Shown piece by piece: positions 28,084 through 37,511 of a stretch of DNA of 64,000 nucleotides (position 1 is its first letter; the number at the start of each line of letters is the position of its first letter). Under the pieces are notes generated by a model. It did no database searches and was not told the origin of the DNA. It was given only the letters and a program-made list of their open reading frames with translations. The translations under genes and the position numbers were made by a program. Origin of the DNA: Planococcus plakortidis (lineage in GTDB: Bacteria; Bacillota; Bacilli; Bacillales_A; Planococcaceae); NCBI RefSeq assembly GCF_001687605.2, contig NZ_CP016539.2, forward strand, positions 216,501 through 280,500, read 5' to 3'.

Positions 28084-29162
28084 AAAACAAATCAGCATGG
28101 TTCATTTTATTCGGATTCGTATTCGCCATCTTGCTCTCAGGATGCCAACCAAAAGGAGAAGCGACAGCGGAAGAAAGCACTCCGGACGATCAGCAAGCGG
28201 CAGTGGACCATCCGCTTTCAGACAAGAAAATCGCACTCATCATGCAGCAAAATCTTGGGACTTTTTCTGCACAGTACATTGCAGGCGTAGAAGAGCAAGT
28301 GGAAAAATTCGGAGGCAGCGTGACAGTGTTTACTTCAGATGGCGACCTCGCGAAAATGGCGTCCAATCTGGATGCCTCGATCAACCAAGGATTTGACGCG
28401 ATATTGATCGACCACGGAACAAAAGAAGCATTGAATCAAGGCGTTGAACGCGCAGTGGAACAAGATATTCCGGTCGTCGCTTTTGATGCAGGCGTTGATG
28501 TCGATGGCGTGGTATCGCTCGAGCAGGGCGATCAGTTGATGGCAGAGTTGACGCTTGAAAAGTTAGCTGCAGATCACGGCGGGGAAGCCAATATCGTCAA
28601 AATCTGGACAGCCGGTTTCGCGCCGATGGAACGGCGCCAAGTGGCATACGAACAGTTTCTCGCTGACAATCCAGGCATCCAGGAAGTGACGGCATTCGGT
28701 GCCGCGACACAAAACACGGCGCTCGATACGCAAGCGCAGATGGAAGCAGTGTTGAAGCAATACCCTGAAGAAGGCGAAATTACAGCAGTTTGGGCGGCAT
28801 GGGACGAATTTGCCAAAGGTGCAGTCCGGGCCATTGAACAAGCAGGGCGCGACGATATCAAGGTATACAGCATCGATATGAGCGATGAAGACTTGCAGAT
28901 GATCCAAAAAGACGGCAGCCCGTGGGTCGCATCGGCTGCGGTTGATCCACAGGATATCGGGCGCATCCAAGTGCGTTATGCGTACCAATTGATCGGCGGG
29001 GAGACACCGGAAGAACAAGTGACGCTTGAACCGATCTTCATCGATGCGGACAAATTGCCGGAGACGGCCGTGACCACAGAAGAATTGGGCGAATACATCG
29101 AAGGCTGGGGTGCGAGTGAACAAGGTTACAGCGCAGCATTGGAAGACCTAGAAGGGCGCTAA
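28080..29162 (+). CDS. Sugar-type ABC substrate-binding lipoprotein (candidate methylthioribose binder)
   Basis: 360 aa. A signal peptide ends in the lipobox LLSGC (Cys 22), so it is anchored outside the membrane. The rest is a type I periplasmic-binding fold of the ribose (CUT2) group: [47 protein letters not shown] and [18 protein letters not shown]. It is translationally coupled to mtnA and shares the SAM riboswitch, so methylthioribose or a close relative is the inferred ligand. Confidence 0.88.
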   Translation: MKNKSAWFILFGFVFAILLSGCQPKGEATAEESTPDDQQAAVDHPLSDKKIALIMQQNLGTFSAQYIAGVEEQVEKFGGSVTVFTSDGDLAKMASNLDASINQGFDAILIDHGTKEALNQGVERAVEQDIPVVAFDAGVDVDGVVSLEQGDQLMAELTLEKLAADHGGEANIVKIWTAGFAPMERRQVAYEQFLADNPGIQEVTAFGAATQNTALDTQAQMEAVLKQYPEEGEITAVWAAWDEFAKGAVRAIEQAGRDDIKVYSIDMSDEDLQMIQKDGSPWVASAAVDPQDIGRIQVRYAYQLIGGETPEEQVTLEPIFIDADKLPETAVTTEELGEYIEGWGASEQGYSAALEDLEGR

Positions 29163-29201
29163 AGAAAAGCGCTGCTGATTTTCGGGAGGGGAGGCAAGCG
29201 A

Positions 29202-30710
29202 ATGGGCGGCCAGTTATTGGAGATGCAAGCGATCACAAAGGGTTTCGGGCCTGTCAAAGCCCTGGACGGCGCGGCGTTTACGCTGGAGCGCGGTGAAATT
29301 CATGCCTTGCTTGGCGTCAACGGCGCCGGCAAAAGCACATTGATCAAAGTATTATCGGGCGTTTATCCACAAGACGCCGGAAGCATCCGGCTAGATGGGA
29401 CAGAACTCGCACTCAATTCACCAAAAGCGGCGAAGAAGAACGGCATTTATTGTGTGTACCAAGAAGTCGATACGGCGCTCATTGCGGATTTGAGCGTCGC
29501 TGAGAATATCTTGCTCGACAGCTTTGCAGCAGCGGGACCCTTGTTCGTCTCCAAGCGAAAAATAAGAAGTCGAGCGCGGGAAGTGCTGTCGCGCCTCCAA
29601 TCCGAACACATCGATGTGGAGCAGAAAGTGTCGCAATTGAGCTTAGCGGACAAGCAATTGGTGCTCATCGCCCGTGCGCTGGTCCATTCAGCGAAAGTCA
29701 TTATATTTGATGAACCGACGGCTCCGCTGTCGGTCCATGAAGCGGACAAGCTGTTCTCGGTCATCCGTTCGCTCAGTGCACAAGGCGTCGGCTGCATTTT
29801 CATCTCGCACCGCTTGCCGGAAGTGTTCGAGCTGTGCAGCCGGATTACCGTCATGCGCGACGGCCGTCATGTCGCTGGGTTCCTTACAGCGCAAGCCGAA
29901 CAGCAGGAAGTCGTCGAAGCGATGCTCGGGCGCGCGCTGAGCCGTGAGTTGCAGCACGTAGAACATGCCGTACGAGATACGTTGCTGACAGTGAAAAACT
30001 TGTCTGACACAAGGAAATTAAAAGAAATCTCATTCACGGCAGCATCCGGTGAAGTGGTCGGGATCGTCGGGCTGGTAGGAGCGGGAAAAAGCGAACTTGC
30101 TAAAGCGCTGTTCGGCGCTGCAGAACAGGTGAGCGGCAAAATTTCGCTCGGCGGCCAACCGCTGCGCTTGAAGCATCCAGCTGACGCGATCAAATCCGGC
30201 ATCGCGCTCATCCCCGAAGAACGGCGCAAAGAAGGGTTATTCGTGCATGAATCGCTTGAAGCGAATGCCAGTTTCCCGAATTTGCGCAAGTTCTCCGGGC
30301 GTTTGTTTATGAACAAAGTAGAGGAACAGCGATTTGCCCATTCAATTATTGACAAACTGAACGTCAAAACTTCCGATACGACAACACCACTCACCCATTT
30401 GAGCGGAGGCAACCAACAAAAAGTGGCAATCGGCAAATGGATGTCTTTGGATTCGCGTTTGTATCTGTTTGACGAACCGACAAAAGGCGTCGACATCGGA
30501 GCGAAGGTGGACATTTTCCATTTGATCCGCGAGTTGGCGGAAAGCGGAAAATCCTGCTTGTACTTTACGAGCGAAATACAAGAAGCGCTTGGCATCTCCG
30601 ACCGCATTCTCGTTATGTGCGACGGCCGCATCGTCAAGGAATTAACAAGGGAACAAGCGACCCAGGAAAGGATTTTGTTATATGCAAGCGGTGGAGAAGA
30701 AGCTGTCTAA
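29202..30710 (+). CDS. Sugar-type (CUT2) ABC transporter, tandem ATPase subunit
   Basis: 502 aa with two ABC domains. The first has Walker A GVNGAGKST (38-46) and a weak signature (LSLADKQ). The second has the non-canonical GLVGAGKSE and a full LSGGNQQK. This asymmetry is normal for RbsA/MglA-type proteins. GGGAGGGGAGG lies upstream of the ATG. It overlaps the permease gene by 29 bp. Confidence 0.93.
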   Translation: MGGQLLEMQAITKGFGPVKALDGAAFTLERGEIHALLGVNGAGKSTLIKVLSGVYPQDAGSIRLDGTELALNSPKAAKKNGIYCVYQEVDTALIADLSVAENILLDSFAAAGPLFVSKRKIRSRAREVLSRLQSEHIDVEQKVSQLSLADKQLVLIARALVHSAKVIIFDEPTAPLSVHEADKLFSVIRSLSAQGVGCIFISHRLPEVFELCSRITVMRDGRHVAGFLTAQAEQQEVVEAMLGRALSRELQHVEHAVRDTLLTVKNLSDTRKLKEISFTAASGEVVGIVGLVGAGKSELAKALFGAAEQVSGKISLGGQPLRLKHPADAIKSGIALIPEERRKEGLFVHESLEANASFPNLRKFSGRLFMNKVEEQRFAHSIIDKLNVKTSDTTTPLTHLSGGNQQKVAIGKWMSLDSRLYLFDEPTKGVDIGAKVDIFHLIRELAESGKSCLYFTSEIQEALGISDRILVMCDGRIVKELTREQATQERILLYASGGEEAV

Positions 30711-31713
30711 ACAGCATACGACACAAGAGAAAGTCATCGGGTTTCTGTATAAATACGGGGCGATCGGTTTACTCGCCATCATCATTTTATATTTCAGCTC
30801 CATCAGCAGCGCCTTTTTCAGCTATGGCAACTTCACGGATATCCTGCGGTCGATTTCCATCGTCACTTTGTTGGCGCTCGGGGTCACGTTCACATTGGTG
30901 GTGGATGGCTTCGATCTCTCTGTCGGTTCAACGATGTCTCTGTCGACGGTATTCACGGCATCATTGATGGTGTGGTACGATCTGCCGCTGTGGCTTGTTC
31001 TTTTGTTGCCGCTAGTGATCGGTGTGCTCGTCGGTTTGTTCAATAGTTTCCTGATCGTTATCATCGGCATTCCGGATTTGCTGGCGACGCTCAGCATGAT
31101 GTACATTGTCGCCGGGCTGCACCGGACCTATACGGAAGGCTACTCGATTTACAATTATATGCCGCTGACATCTGGAGGCACGGCACCGGGGGAGATGTCT
31201 TCTGCATTTTTATGGATCGGACAAGGGCATCTACTCAGCTTGCCGGTACCGGTGTGGATCATGCTCGCTGTCGTTTCGGTCGCCTATGTCGTGCTCCAGC
31301 ATACAAGGTGGGGGCGCGTCTTTTATATGACTGGAGGCAACCCGGAAGCGGCGACTTTATCGGGAGTCAATGTCAAAAAGGTGAAAACGATCGCCTATAT
31401 CGTCTCCGGTGCGCTGGCCTCGATGGCGGGTATTTTGTTTACAGCGCGTGTCGGCTCGGGTCAGATTGATGCGGGCGCGCCGCTGCTGATGGAAGCAGTG
31501 GCCGCGGTCTTCGTCGGATACGCGGTGCTCGGAGCCGGCAGGCCGAATGTGCTGGGCACGTTTTTCGGTGCAGCGGTCATCGGGATCTTGCTCAACGGGC
31601 TGACGATTCAAAACTTGCCTTATTATGCATTCGACATCATTAAAGGCGGCGTACTCGTCGCTGCATTGGCGGTGACGTACGTATACGCAAAAAGGCGATT
31701 CGCCAAGACTTGA
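30682..31713 (+). CDS. Sugar-type (CUT2) ABC transporter, permease subunit
   Basis: 343 aa, nine to ten membrane helices, RbsC-like. The VTLLALGVTFTLVVDGFDLSVGSTMSL region and the RWGRVFYMTGGNPEAATLSGVNVKKVKTIAYIVSGALA cytoplasmic-loop coupling motif are family hallmarks. Starts inside the ATPase gene with AGGAAAGG upstream, and is followed by the operon terminator. Confidence 0.93.
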   Translation: MQAVEKKLSKQHTTQEKVIGFLYKYGAIGLLAIIILYFSSISSAFFSYGNFTDILRSISIVTLLALGVTFTLVVDGFDLSVGSTMSLSTVFTASLMVWYDLPLWLVLLLPLVIGVLVGLFNSFLIVIIGIPDLLATLSMMYIVAGLHRTYTEGYSIYNYMPLTSGGTAPGEMSSAFLWIGQGHLLSLPVPVWIMLAVVSVAYVVLQHTRWGRVFYMTGGNPEAATLSGVNVKKVKTIAYIVSGALASMAGILFTARVGSGQIDAGAPLLMEAVAAVFVGYAVLGAGRPNVLGTFFGAAVIGILLNGLTIQNLPYYAFDIIKGGVLVAALAVTYVYAKRRFAKT

Positions 31714-31739
31714 AAAGAAGGCCTGGGCCTTCTTTTTTT
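31713..31739 (+). terminator. Terminator of the mtnKA-importer operon
   Basis: AGAAGGC pairs with GCCTTCT around a short loop, followed by eight T. Confidence 0.9.
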
Positions 31740-31805
31740 CATGCAGGAAAATGGATGTCTCGAATCGAAAGTAAGGGAAGATGGATGAGGAGAGGGGATC
31801 GGGCA

Positions 31806-32564
31806 ATGCGGGCGGGTGAACATCTTCTGGAGGTATGGCGGCGCTTTGACGGGCTGCCGATGGATAATGTGGTGAAAGCCTGGAATTACGAACGGGCTGG
31901 ATTGAAAAAGCAGCGCAGCGTGGAGCAAATGCGGGAGCATCGTGAGGCTTACGGGCTTGGGGGGAATTGCTTCGATTTGGCGCTTTGGCTGATAGCGGAA
32001 TTTCGGGAAGCGGGAATCGAGGCCTATGCAGTCGGTTCGGAACTCAGCACGGAAGAGGCACACGCAGCGGTATTGGCGCTCGATGAACAAGGCAGGCGTT
32101 TTCTATGTGATCTTGGGGACCAGTGGATACAGCCGATTTTAGTGGACACGAAAGATCCGGCGTTCTCGGATGCTCCGCAAGCAGGGTTCTTCCCGGGAGC
32201 GGACGTGCAGTTATCGGCAGAGCCTGATGGCATGACAATTATTTACCGACGGCCAGGCGGGAAATTGTCGGTGCAGAAATATTCATTGGATCCGGTCGGC
32301 GAAGAGGCATTTTGGCAGGCGGCGGAATATTCACAGCACCAGCTCGGCAAAACGCCGCTCATCGAAGTCCGTATCCCGTTCGAAGGCGAAGTGGCCCATT
32401 GGGAGTTCAACGATTGGCAAAGCGAGCTCAGCACGAGCAAGGGCTTGTTCCTGGAAGAGCCGGCCGTATCCTTTGACGCATGGGTGGAGCGCATCCATGA
32501 ACGGTCAGGATATGACCGCGATATAATAGAAGCAGCACTCGCATTCTACAAAAGCATGAACTGA
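31806..32564 (+). CDS. Arylamine N-acetyltransferase / transglutaminase-like protein
   Basis: 252 aa from the ATG at 31806 (GGAGAGGGG 8 bases upstream); the earlier in-frame start lies inside the terminator. A Cys-His-Asp triad is visible as C55 (GGNCFDLALWL), H86 (EAHAAVLAL) and D102 (FLCDLGDQWIQPI), as in NAT enzymes. The rest is divergent from classic arylamine acetyltransferases, so the acyl acceptor is unknown. Confidence 0.6.
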   Translation: MRAGEHLLEVWRRFDGLPMDNVVKAWNYERAGLKKQRSVEQMREHREAYGLGGNCFDLALWLIAEFREAGIEAYAVGSELSTEEAHAAVLALDEQGRRFLCDLGDQWIQPILVDTKDPAFSDAPQAGFFPGADVQLSAEPDGMTIIYRRPGGKLSVQKYSLDPVGEEAFWQAAEYSQHQLGKTPLIEVRIPFEGEVAHWEFNDWQSELSTSKGLFLEEPAVSFDAWVERIHERSGYDRDIIEAALAFYKSMN

Positions 32565-32591
32565 GCAAAGCGGGGCAAGGAGGCAAAACGC

Positions 32592-33062
32592 ATGAACACC
32601 AATTCATTACCGAAAGAAATCCAGACGGAGCGGCTCAAGTTGGTGCCGATTACCGAAGAGCTGTACCGTAATTTATACGGGAGTTATGAAATGGGCGCGC
32701 ATATCAGTTTGCATTTGGATGATTTGAAACACGACCAGCGACTTTACGGCTGGGGCGCATGGATCGCTTTCGATCAATCGGGCGCGCCGGTTGGCGATAT
32801 GGGGTTTAAAGGCCGCCCGGATAAAGCCGGCAAAGTGGAGATCGGCTATGGTGTCCAAGAGCCTTATCAAGGCAATGGTTATGCGACTGAAGGGGTGCAA
32901 GGCTTGATTGATTGGGCGTTTTCCTTTCCGGAAGTGCGTGAAGTGACGGCGGAATGCTACGAAGACAACGTGGCTTCAATCCGTGTGCTTGAAAAACTCG
33001 GATTTGAACGCACCGCCCAGACGAAGGAATTGGTGTTTTGGAGATTGCGCGATGGCTATTGA
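32592..33062 (+). CDS. GNAT family N-acetyltransferase, RimJ/RimL-like
   Basis: 156 aa; AAGGAGG precedes the ATG. The acetyl-CoA loop reads VQEPYQGNGYATEGVQGLIDWAF and the C-terminal VASIRVLEKLGFERT is typical. The opening IQTERLKLVPITEELY resembles ribosomal-protein acetyltransferases. It overlaps the Nudix gene by 11 bp. Confidence 0.85.
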   Translation: MNTNSLPKEIQTERLKLVPITEELYRNLYGSYEMGAHISLHLDDLKHDQRLYGWGAWIAFDQSGAPVGDMGFKGRPDKAGKVEIGYGVQEPYQGNGYATEGVQGLIDWAFSFPEVREVTAECYEDNVASIRVLEKLGFERTAQTKELVFWRLRDGY

Positions 33063-33681
33063 AAAACTCGCCTGCGTCACCGAAGGGGGTGCATTGACAG
33101 GCGTCGCGAATCGTGATGAAGTCCATCGGCGAGGTTTGTGGCACGAGACCTTTCATTGCTGGATTGTGTCGCGTGAATTGGGCCGCACCATGGTTCATCT
33201 GCAGCTGAGGAGCGAGGGTAAAGCGGATTTCCCGGGGCTTTTTGACATCACGGCAGCGGGCCATATCGCATCGCACGAATCGATGAGGGACGGCGTGCGG
33301 GAAATCGAGGAGGAACTCGGCCTCGTGCTGGCGTTTGAGCAATTGACGCCGCTCGGTGTAGTGAATGATGAGATTTCACTCCCCGGATTCACGGATCGGG
33401 AGCGGGCGTATATTCATCTATACGAAGGCACGCAACTCGATTTGGCGGACTACCGCTTGCAGCCGGAAGAAGTGGCGGGCATGGCGGCTGTCAACTTCCA
33501 GGCGTTCTTTGAATTGTGCATGGATCGAACAGAAAAGGTCGACGCCTCTGGGTTTATCGAAAGGCCAGAGGGGCGGGAGCCATTTCATGGGAAAATCGGC
33601 TTGCCCGATTTCGTGCCCCACCAACCGGAGTATTGGAAGCAAGTGGCGATCCGCATCCGCCGGCAATTGATGGATAGTTAA
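33052..33681 (+). CDS. Nudix hydrolase, isopentenyl-diphosphate isomerase-like subgroup
   Basis: 209 aa starting inside the end of the GNAT gene. The Nudix box lies at residues 70-90 (GHIASHE ... REIEEELG); by my count one residue is missing between the first Glu and REIEEELG. The longer C-terminal part (FVPHQPEYWKQVAIRIRRQL) fits the COG1443-like group. Substrate unknown. Confidence 0.82.
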   Translation: MAIEKLACVTEGGALTGVANRDEVHRRGLWHETFHCWIVSRELGRTMVHLQLRSEGKADFPGLFDITAAGHIASHESMRDGVREIEEELGLVLAFEQLTPLGVVNDEISLPGFTDRERAYIHLYEGTQLDLADYRLQPEEVAGMAAVNFQAFFELCMDRTEKVDASGFIERPEGREPFHGKIGLPDFVPHQPEYWKQVAIRIRRQLMDS

Positions 33682-33691
33682 GCGGAAAAAC

Positions 33692-33733
33692 AAAAAGCGC
33701 TTGTATGGAAAAATTCCATACAAGCGCTTTTTT
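33692..33733. terminator. Bidirectional terminator
   Basis: Perfect 17-bp stem: AAAGCGCTTGTATGGAA with TTCCATACAAGCGCTTT, between the Nudix gene and the leftward oxoproline operon. Confidence 0.93.
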
Positions 33734-33739
33734 AGTGGG

Positions 33740-34528
33740 TCAGAATACGCTGAAGTCTTCTGATTTCAAGTCAGTGATGAACATATGCCCCGGTGCATGG
33801 GTGATCATCAAGGAAGGCTTGCTCTCCATGGCGACCGCTTGCGGTGTGACGCCGCAAGCCCAGAAGACCGGTACTTCACCGGGCTTGATGTCCACTGCGT
33901 CACCGAAATCGGGCTTCGCGATATCTTGGATGCCGATCGATCCGGGATTGCCGATATGGACGGGCGCACCGTGGACATTCGGGAAGCGGCTCGTCACTTG
34001 GACCGCGCGGACGATGTCTTGTTCTTTAATCGGGCGCATGCTGACGACGGTCGGGCCTTGGAAGCGGCCGGCTGGGACAGCGGGGATCGATGTCTTGTAC
34101 ATCGGCACGTTGCAGCCTTGCTCCTGATGGCGCATCGGGATGCCGTTTTGCGTCAGCGCTTCTTCGAATGTGAAGCTGCAGCCAAGCAGGAAGGCGACCA
34201 TGTCGTCTGCCCATAAGGCTTGGATATCCGTCGTTTCTTCCGTCAACACGCCATCCCGGTAGACGCGGTATTTGGGGATATCGGTGCGTAAATCAGCAGT
34301 CGGCGCGGACAATGCCGGGACGAACGAGCCGGGTTCTGTGACATCGATGACCGGGCAGGACTTCGGATTGCGCTGACAGAACAGCAGGAATTCAAACGCC
34401 AGTTCTTTCGGCAAGATGGCCAGATTCGTTTGGATGAATCCGGGGGCGAAGCCGGAAGTCGGGGCTTGGAATCCGCCTTGCCGGATGGCGCTGCGCAGCT
34501 CTTCTGGAGATGTGAATTGCATGTTCAT
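33740..34528 (-). CDS. ycsI: Putative hydro-lyase YcsI, D-glutamate cyclase family (DUF1445)
   Basis: 262 aa, full length. Conserved blocks include TSGFAPGFIQTNLAILP, WADDMVAFLLGCSFTFEEAL, VHIGNPGSIGIQDI and the C-terminal PVFWACGVTPQAV. The family relates to the vertebrate D-glutamate cyclase DGLUCY, which makes 5-oxo-D-proline. It is the last gene of a locus whose other products hydrolyse 5-oxoproline, which supports a role in that pathway. Confidence 0.88.
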   Translation of the reverse strand: MNMQFTSPEELRSAIRQGGFQAPTSGFAPGFIQTNLAILPKELAFEFLLFCQRNPKSCPVIDVTEPGSFVPALSAPTADLRTDIPKYRVYRDGVLTEETTDIQALWADDMVAFLLGCSFTFEEALTQNGIPMRHQEQGCNVPMYKTSIPAVPAGRFQGPTVVSMRPIKEQDIVRAVQVTSRFPNVHGAPVHIGNPGSIGIQDIAKPDFGDAVDIKPGEVPVFWACGVTPQAVAMESKPSLMITHAPGHMFITDLKSEDFSVF

Positions 34529-34535
34529 TCACTCC

Positions 34536-35741
34536 TTATTTAAATAATTGCGGGATGCCGTTCAATAATGTGTAGCCGCCCATCCAGGACATGGCGATGA
34601 CGATGACGACACCGAAAATGGTCATCCACAGCGGGTGTTTGTAGTCGCCGACGATTTTCTTCTTGTGTGCGGCGATCAGCATGACACCGAGTGCGATCGG
34701 CAAGATCAAGCCGTTGAGTGAACCGACAAGCACGAGAATGAGGACCGGTCGCCCGATGGAAATGAAGACGATGGTCGAGATGACGATAAAGCCGATGGTC
34801 AAGTAGCGGTGATATTTCTCGAGCACCGGGCTGAACGAACGGATGAACGACACGGATGTGTAAGCGGCGCCGACGACTGAAGTGACAGCAGCCGCCCACA
34901 TGACAACGCCGAAGATTTTATAGCCGATATTGCCGGCAGCGAGTTGGAATACAGATGCCGGCGGGTTGTCCGGGTCGAGCGAAAGCCCTTGCGAGACGAC
35001 ACCGAGCACGGCAAGGAACAGGATGACGCGCATGATCGAAGCGACGCCGATTGCGTAAATGGAACTTCGCGTCACTTGCGGCAAATGCCTTTGGCCGGTC
35101 ATGCCGGCGTCGATCAAGCGGTGGCCGCCGGCGAATGTGATATAGCCGCCGACCGTTCCGCCGACAAGCGTAACGATGGCGAAGATGTCGATCGTGTCAG
35201 GGACAAAAGTCTTCGCGACGGCTTCACCGACAGGCGGCTGTGCCGTGAGCATCACGTAGACCGTCAAGGCGATCATGACAAAACCGAGAAGCTGGGCGAA
35301 ACGGTCCATAGCGCGGCCGGCTTCTTTGACCATGAAGATCCCGACTGCAAGCAAGCCGCTGAGCCCGGCGCCGAGTTCCGGGGAAATGCCGAACAGCACA
35401 TTCGTACCGAGTCCGGCACCGGCGATGTTCCCGATATTGAAGGCGAGGCCGCCGATGACGACGAGAAACGCCAGGAAGTAGCCGAGTCCTGGCAGCACGT
35501 CATTGGCGATATCTTGCGCGCGCTTGCCGGAAATGGCAATGATGCGCCAGATATTCGTCTGTGCACCGATATCGATGATGATGGAAATGAGGATGACAAA
35601 GCCGAATGAAGCCAATAGAGTTTCGGTGAAAACGGTCGTCTGGGTCAAGAACCCTGGCCCGATAGCGGAAGTTGCCATCAGAAAGGCGGCGCCGAGCAAG
35701 ACGCTGCGGTTGGTGTTTTTCATCTTTTTGACTTGGTTCAT
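34536..35741 (-). CDS. ycsG: NRAMP-family transporter, YcsG-like
   Basis: 401 aa with about eleven membrane helices; AAGGGGGAA precedes the ATG. The opening LLGAAFLMATSAIGPGFLTQTTVF corresponds to NRAMP helix 1, but the metal-binding DPGN of true Mn/Fe transporters is replaced by IGPG, as in YcsG relatives. Its place between pxpA and ycsI suggests it carries a pathway substrate rather than a metal. That is inference. Confidence 0.82.
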   Translation of the reverse strand: MNQVKKMKNTNRSVLLGAAFLMATSAIGPGFLTQTTVFTETLLASFGFVILISIIIDIGAQTNIWRIIAISGKRAQDIANDVLPGLGYFLAFLVVIGGLAFNIGNIAGAGLGTNVLFGISPELGAGLSGLLAVGIFMVKEAGRAMDRFAQLLGFVMIALTVYVMLTAQPPVGEAVAKTFVPDTIDIFAIVTLVGGTVGGYITFAGGHRLIDAGMTGQRHLPQVTRSSIYAIGVASIMRVILFLAVLGVVSQGLSLDPDNPPASVFQLAAGNIGYKIFGVVMWAAAVTSVVGAAYTSVSFIRSFSPVLEKYHRYLTIGFIVISTIVFISIGRPVLILVLVGSLNGLILPIALGVMLIAAHKKKIVGDYKHPLWMTIFGVVIVIAMSWMGGYTLLNGIPQLFK

Positions 35742-35763
35742 GGAAGTTCCCCCTTAGGCGGTG

Positions 35764-36534
35764 TTAAACGATTTTATGGATGTGTTGGATATCGATTCCC
35801 GCCTCTTTCAAGGAGCTGGAAATATGCATCGCAAATTCTTTCGCGGTTTTGCCGTCGCCATGTATGCAGATGGTGTCGGCTTTCAAGGAAGCGTCGGTGC
35901 CATGTGTCGTGGCGACTTTGTTTTCCTTGACCATGCGGATGACCTGCCGGATCGCGGCATCCGGGTCGGTGATGAGCGCGTTGTCCTGGCTGCGCGGGGT
36001 GAGTGTGCCGTCTGGTTGATATGTGCGGTCGGAGAATACCTCGTTGGCGGTGCGCAGGCCGATCTTGTCGCCGGCACTGACGATTTCGCTGCCCGACAGG
36101 CCGAACAGCACCAGTTCCGGGTCGATCTTATAGACCGCTTCCGCGATCGCTTCGGACAGCTTGGCATCGCCTGCCGCCATATTGTACATCGCGCCATGTG
36201 CTTTGACGTGCTGCAACTTCCCGCCTTCTGCCTTGACGAAGCCATAGAGCGCGCCGATTTGGTAAATGACGAGATCGTATACTTCCCGTGGCGTGACGGC
36301 CATGGGGCGGCGGCCGAAGCCGGCGAGGTCCTGAAGTCCAGGGTGGGCGCCGATGCCGACATTTTTCTCGAGTGCGAGCTTAACGGTTTCGCGCATCGTC
36401 GCTGGGTCGCCGGCGTGGAAGCCGCACGCGATATTGGCGGAAGTGACGTAATCAAGAATTACTTGGTCGTTTCCGAGCGAATATGTGCCGAAGCTTTCGC
36501 CCATGTCGCAGTTCAAATCTACTTTGTGGTTCAT
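35764..36534 (-). CDS. pxpA: 5-oxoprolinase subunit A (LamB/YcsF family)
   Basis: 256 aa. ATG at 36534 chosen since GGGAGG is 7 bases upstream and the start overlaps the pxpC stop (ATGA); the ATG at 36540 is too close to the site. Hallmarks: [28 protein letters not shown] and VKAHGAMYN. With PxpB and PxpC it forms the ATP-dependent bacterial 5-oxoprolinase giving L-glutamate. Confidence 0.95.
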   Translation of the reverse strand: MNHKVDLNCDMGESFGTYSLGNDQVILDYVTSANIACGFHAGDPATMRETVKLALEKNVGIGAHPGLQDLAGFGRRPMAVTPREVYDLVIYQIGALYGFVKAEGGKLQHVKAHGAMYNMAAGDAKLSEAIAEAVYKIDPELVLFGLSGSEIVSAGDKIGLRTANEVFSDRTYQPDGTLTPRSQDNALITDPDAAIRQVIRMVKENKVATTHGTDASLKADTICIHGDGKTAKEFAMHISSSLKEAGIDIQHIHKIV

Positions 36535-37511
36535 GTCCATTCCTCCCGTTTCATTTGGATGGCGATTTTCAATTGGCGGATCTGCTGTTCTTGTTCGATA
36601 TAAAGCTGTTGTGCATCATCTGCGGATATGTGGCGGAATTTCAGCGATTCGCCGGGTTTCAATTGGCTGATAAGCGGCAAGTCGACCGAAGCCACTTGTC
36701 CGATCTTCGGATAGCCGCCGGTCGTCTGGCGGTCGGCGAGCAAGACGATCGGGTTGCCATCCGCCGGCACTTGCACAGAACCGAACGCGACCGCTTCCGA
36801 AATCAATTCTTCCTGTTTTTCGAGCGCCAGTCCCGGCCCTTCCAGGCGATAGCCCATTCGGTCCGAATTGGCAGAGACGGTGAAGGGCTCCTCGAATATG
36901 CGCGCGCGGCTCGCTTCATCAAAGAGCTCGTATTGCCGTCCTGGCATCATCCGGACAATCGGCTGCTCGTGGTAGCGCGCAGGGGGGATGAGCCAGTCGG
37001 GCGTTTGGCCATTCTGGTTTTTCAAGGCTTCCATGCGCGCAGCCTCAACAGGGAGTGTCGTCAGGCTGTCGCCATTTTTCAATGCGCGCCCCTTGAAGCC
37101 GCCGATGCCCGCCCGCAAATAGGTGGAATGGCTGTCCATGACCGGCTCAAGGTCAAAACCGCCCGCGACTGCCAAATAACTGCGGGCGCCCCGTTTCGGT
37201 TCGCCGAACGACAGGACACTGCCTTTCGGGACGAAATGGCCGCGCCACATGGCGAGTGGCTTACCGTCGAGCGAAGGGGACAAATCGCCTCCGCAAACGG
37301 CGATGAAATGATCGGCTTCGAACTCGATGACCGGGCCGGACAAAGCGATCTCCAAAGTCGGGGAGTTTTCCGCGTTGCCGGCGAGCAAATTGGCGATGCG
37401 GTGGGCAAACGGGTCCATGACGCCGCTTGCGATGACGCCATAGCGCTGGAAGCCGATACGGCCAAGGTCCTGGACCGCTGTCTGCAAGCCGCTTTTACGG
37501 ATGTTCAGCAT
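36531..37511 (-). CDS. pxpC: 5-oxoprolinase subunit C (KipA, biotin-dependent carboxyltransferase fold)
   Basis: 326 aa. [26 protein letters not shown] and the C-terminal [26 protein letters not shown] are the KipA/urea-amidolyase signatures. It overlaps pxpB by 17 bp. In B. subtilis KipA is also tied to control of the sporulation kinase KinA. Confidence 0.95.
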   Translation of the reverse strand: MLNIRKSGLQTAVQDLGRIGFQRYGVIASGVMDPFAHRIANLLAGNAENSPTLEIALSGPVIEFEADHFIAVCGGDLSPSLDGKPLAMWRGHFVPKGSVLSFGEPKRGARSYLAVAGGFDLEPVMDSHSTYLRAGIGGFKGRALKNGDSLTTLPVEAARMEALKNQNGQTPDWLIPPARYHEQPIVRMMPGRQYELFDEASRARIFEEPFTVSANSDRMGYRLEGPGLALEKQEELISEAVAFGSVQVPADGNPIVLLADRQTTGGYPKIGQVASVDLPLISQLKPGESLKFRHISADDAQQLYIEQEQQIRQLKIAIQMKREEWT

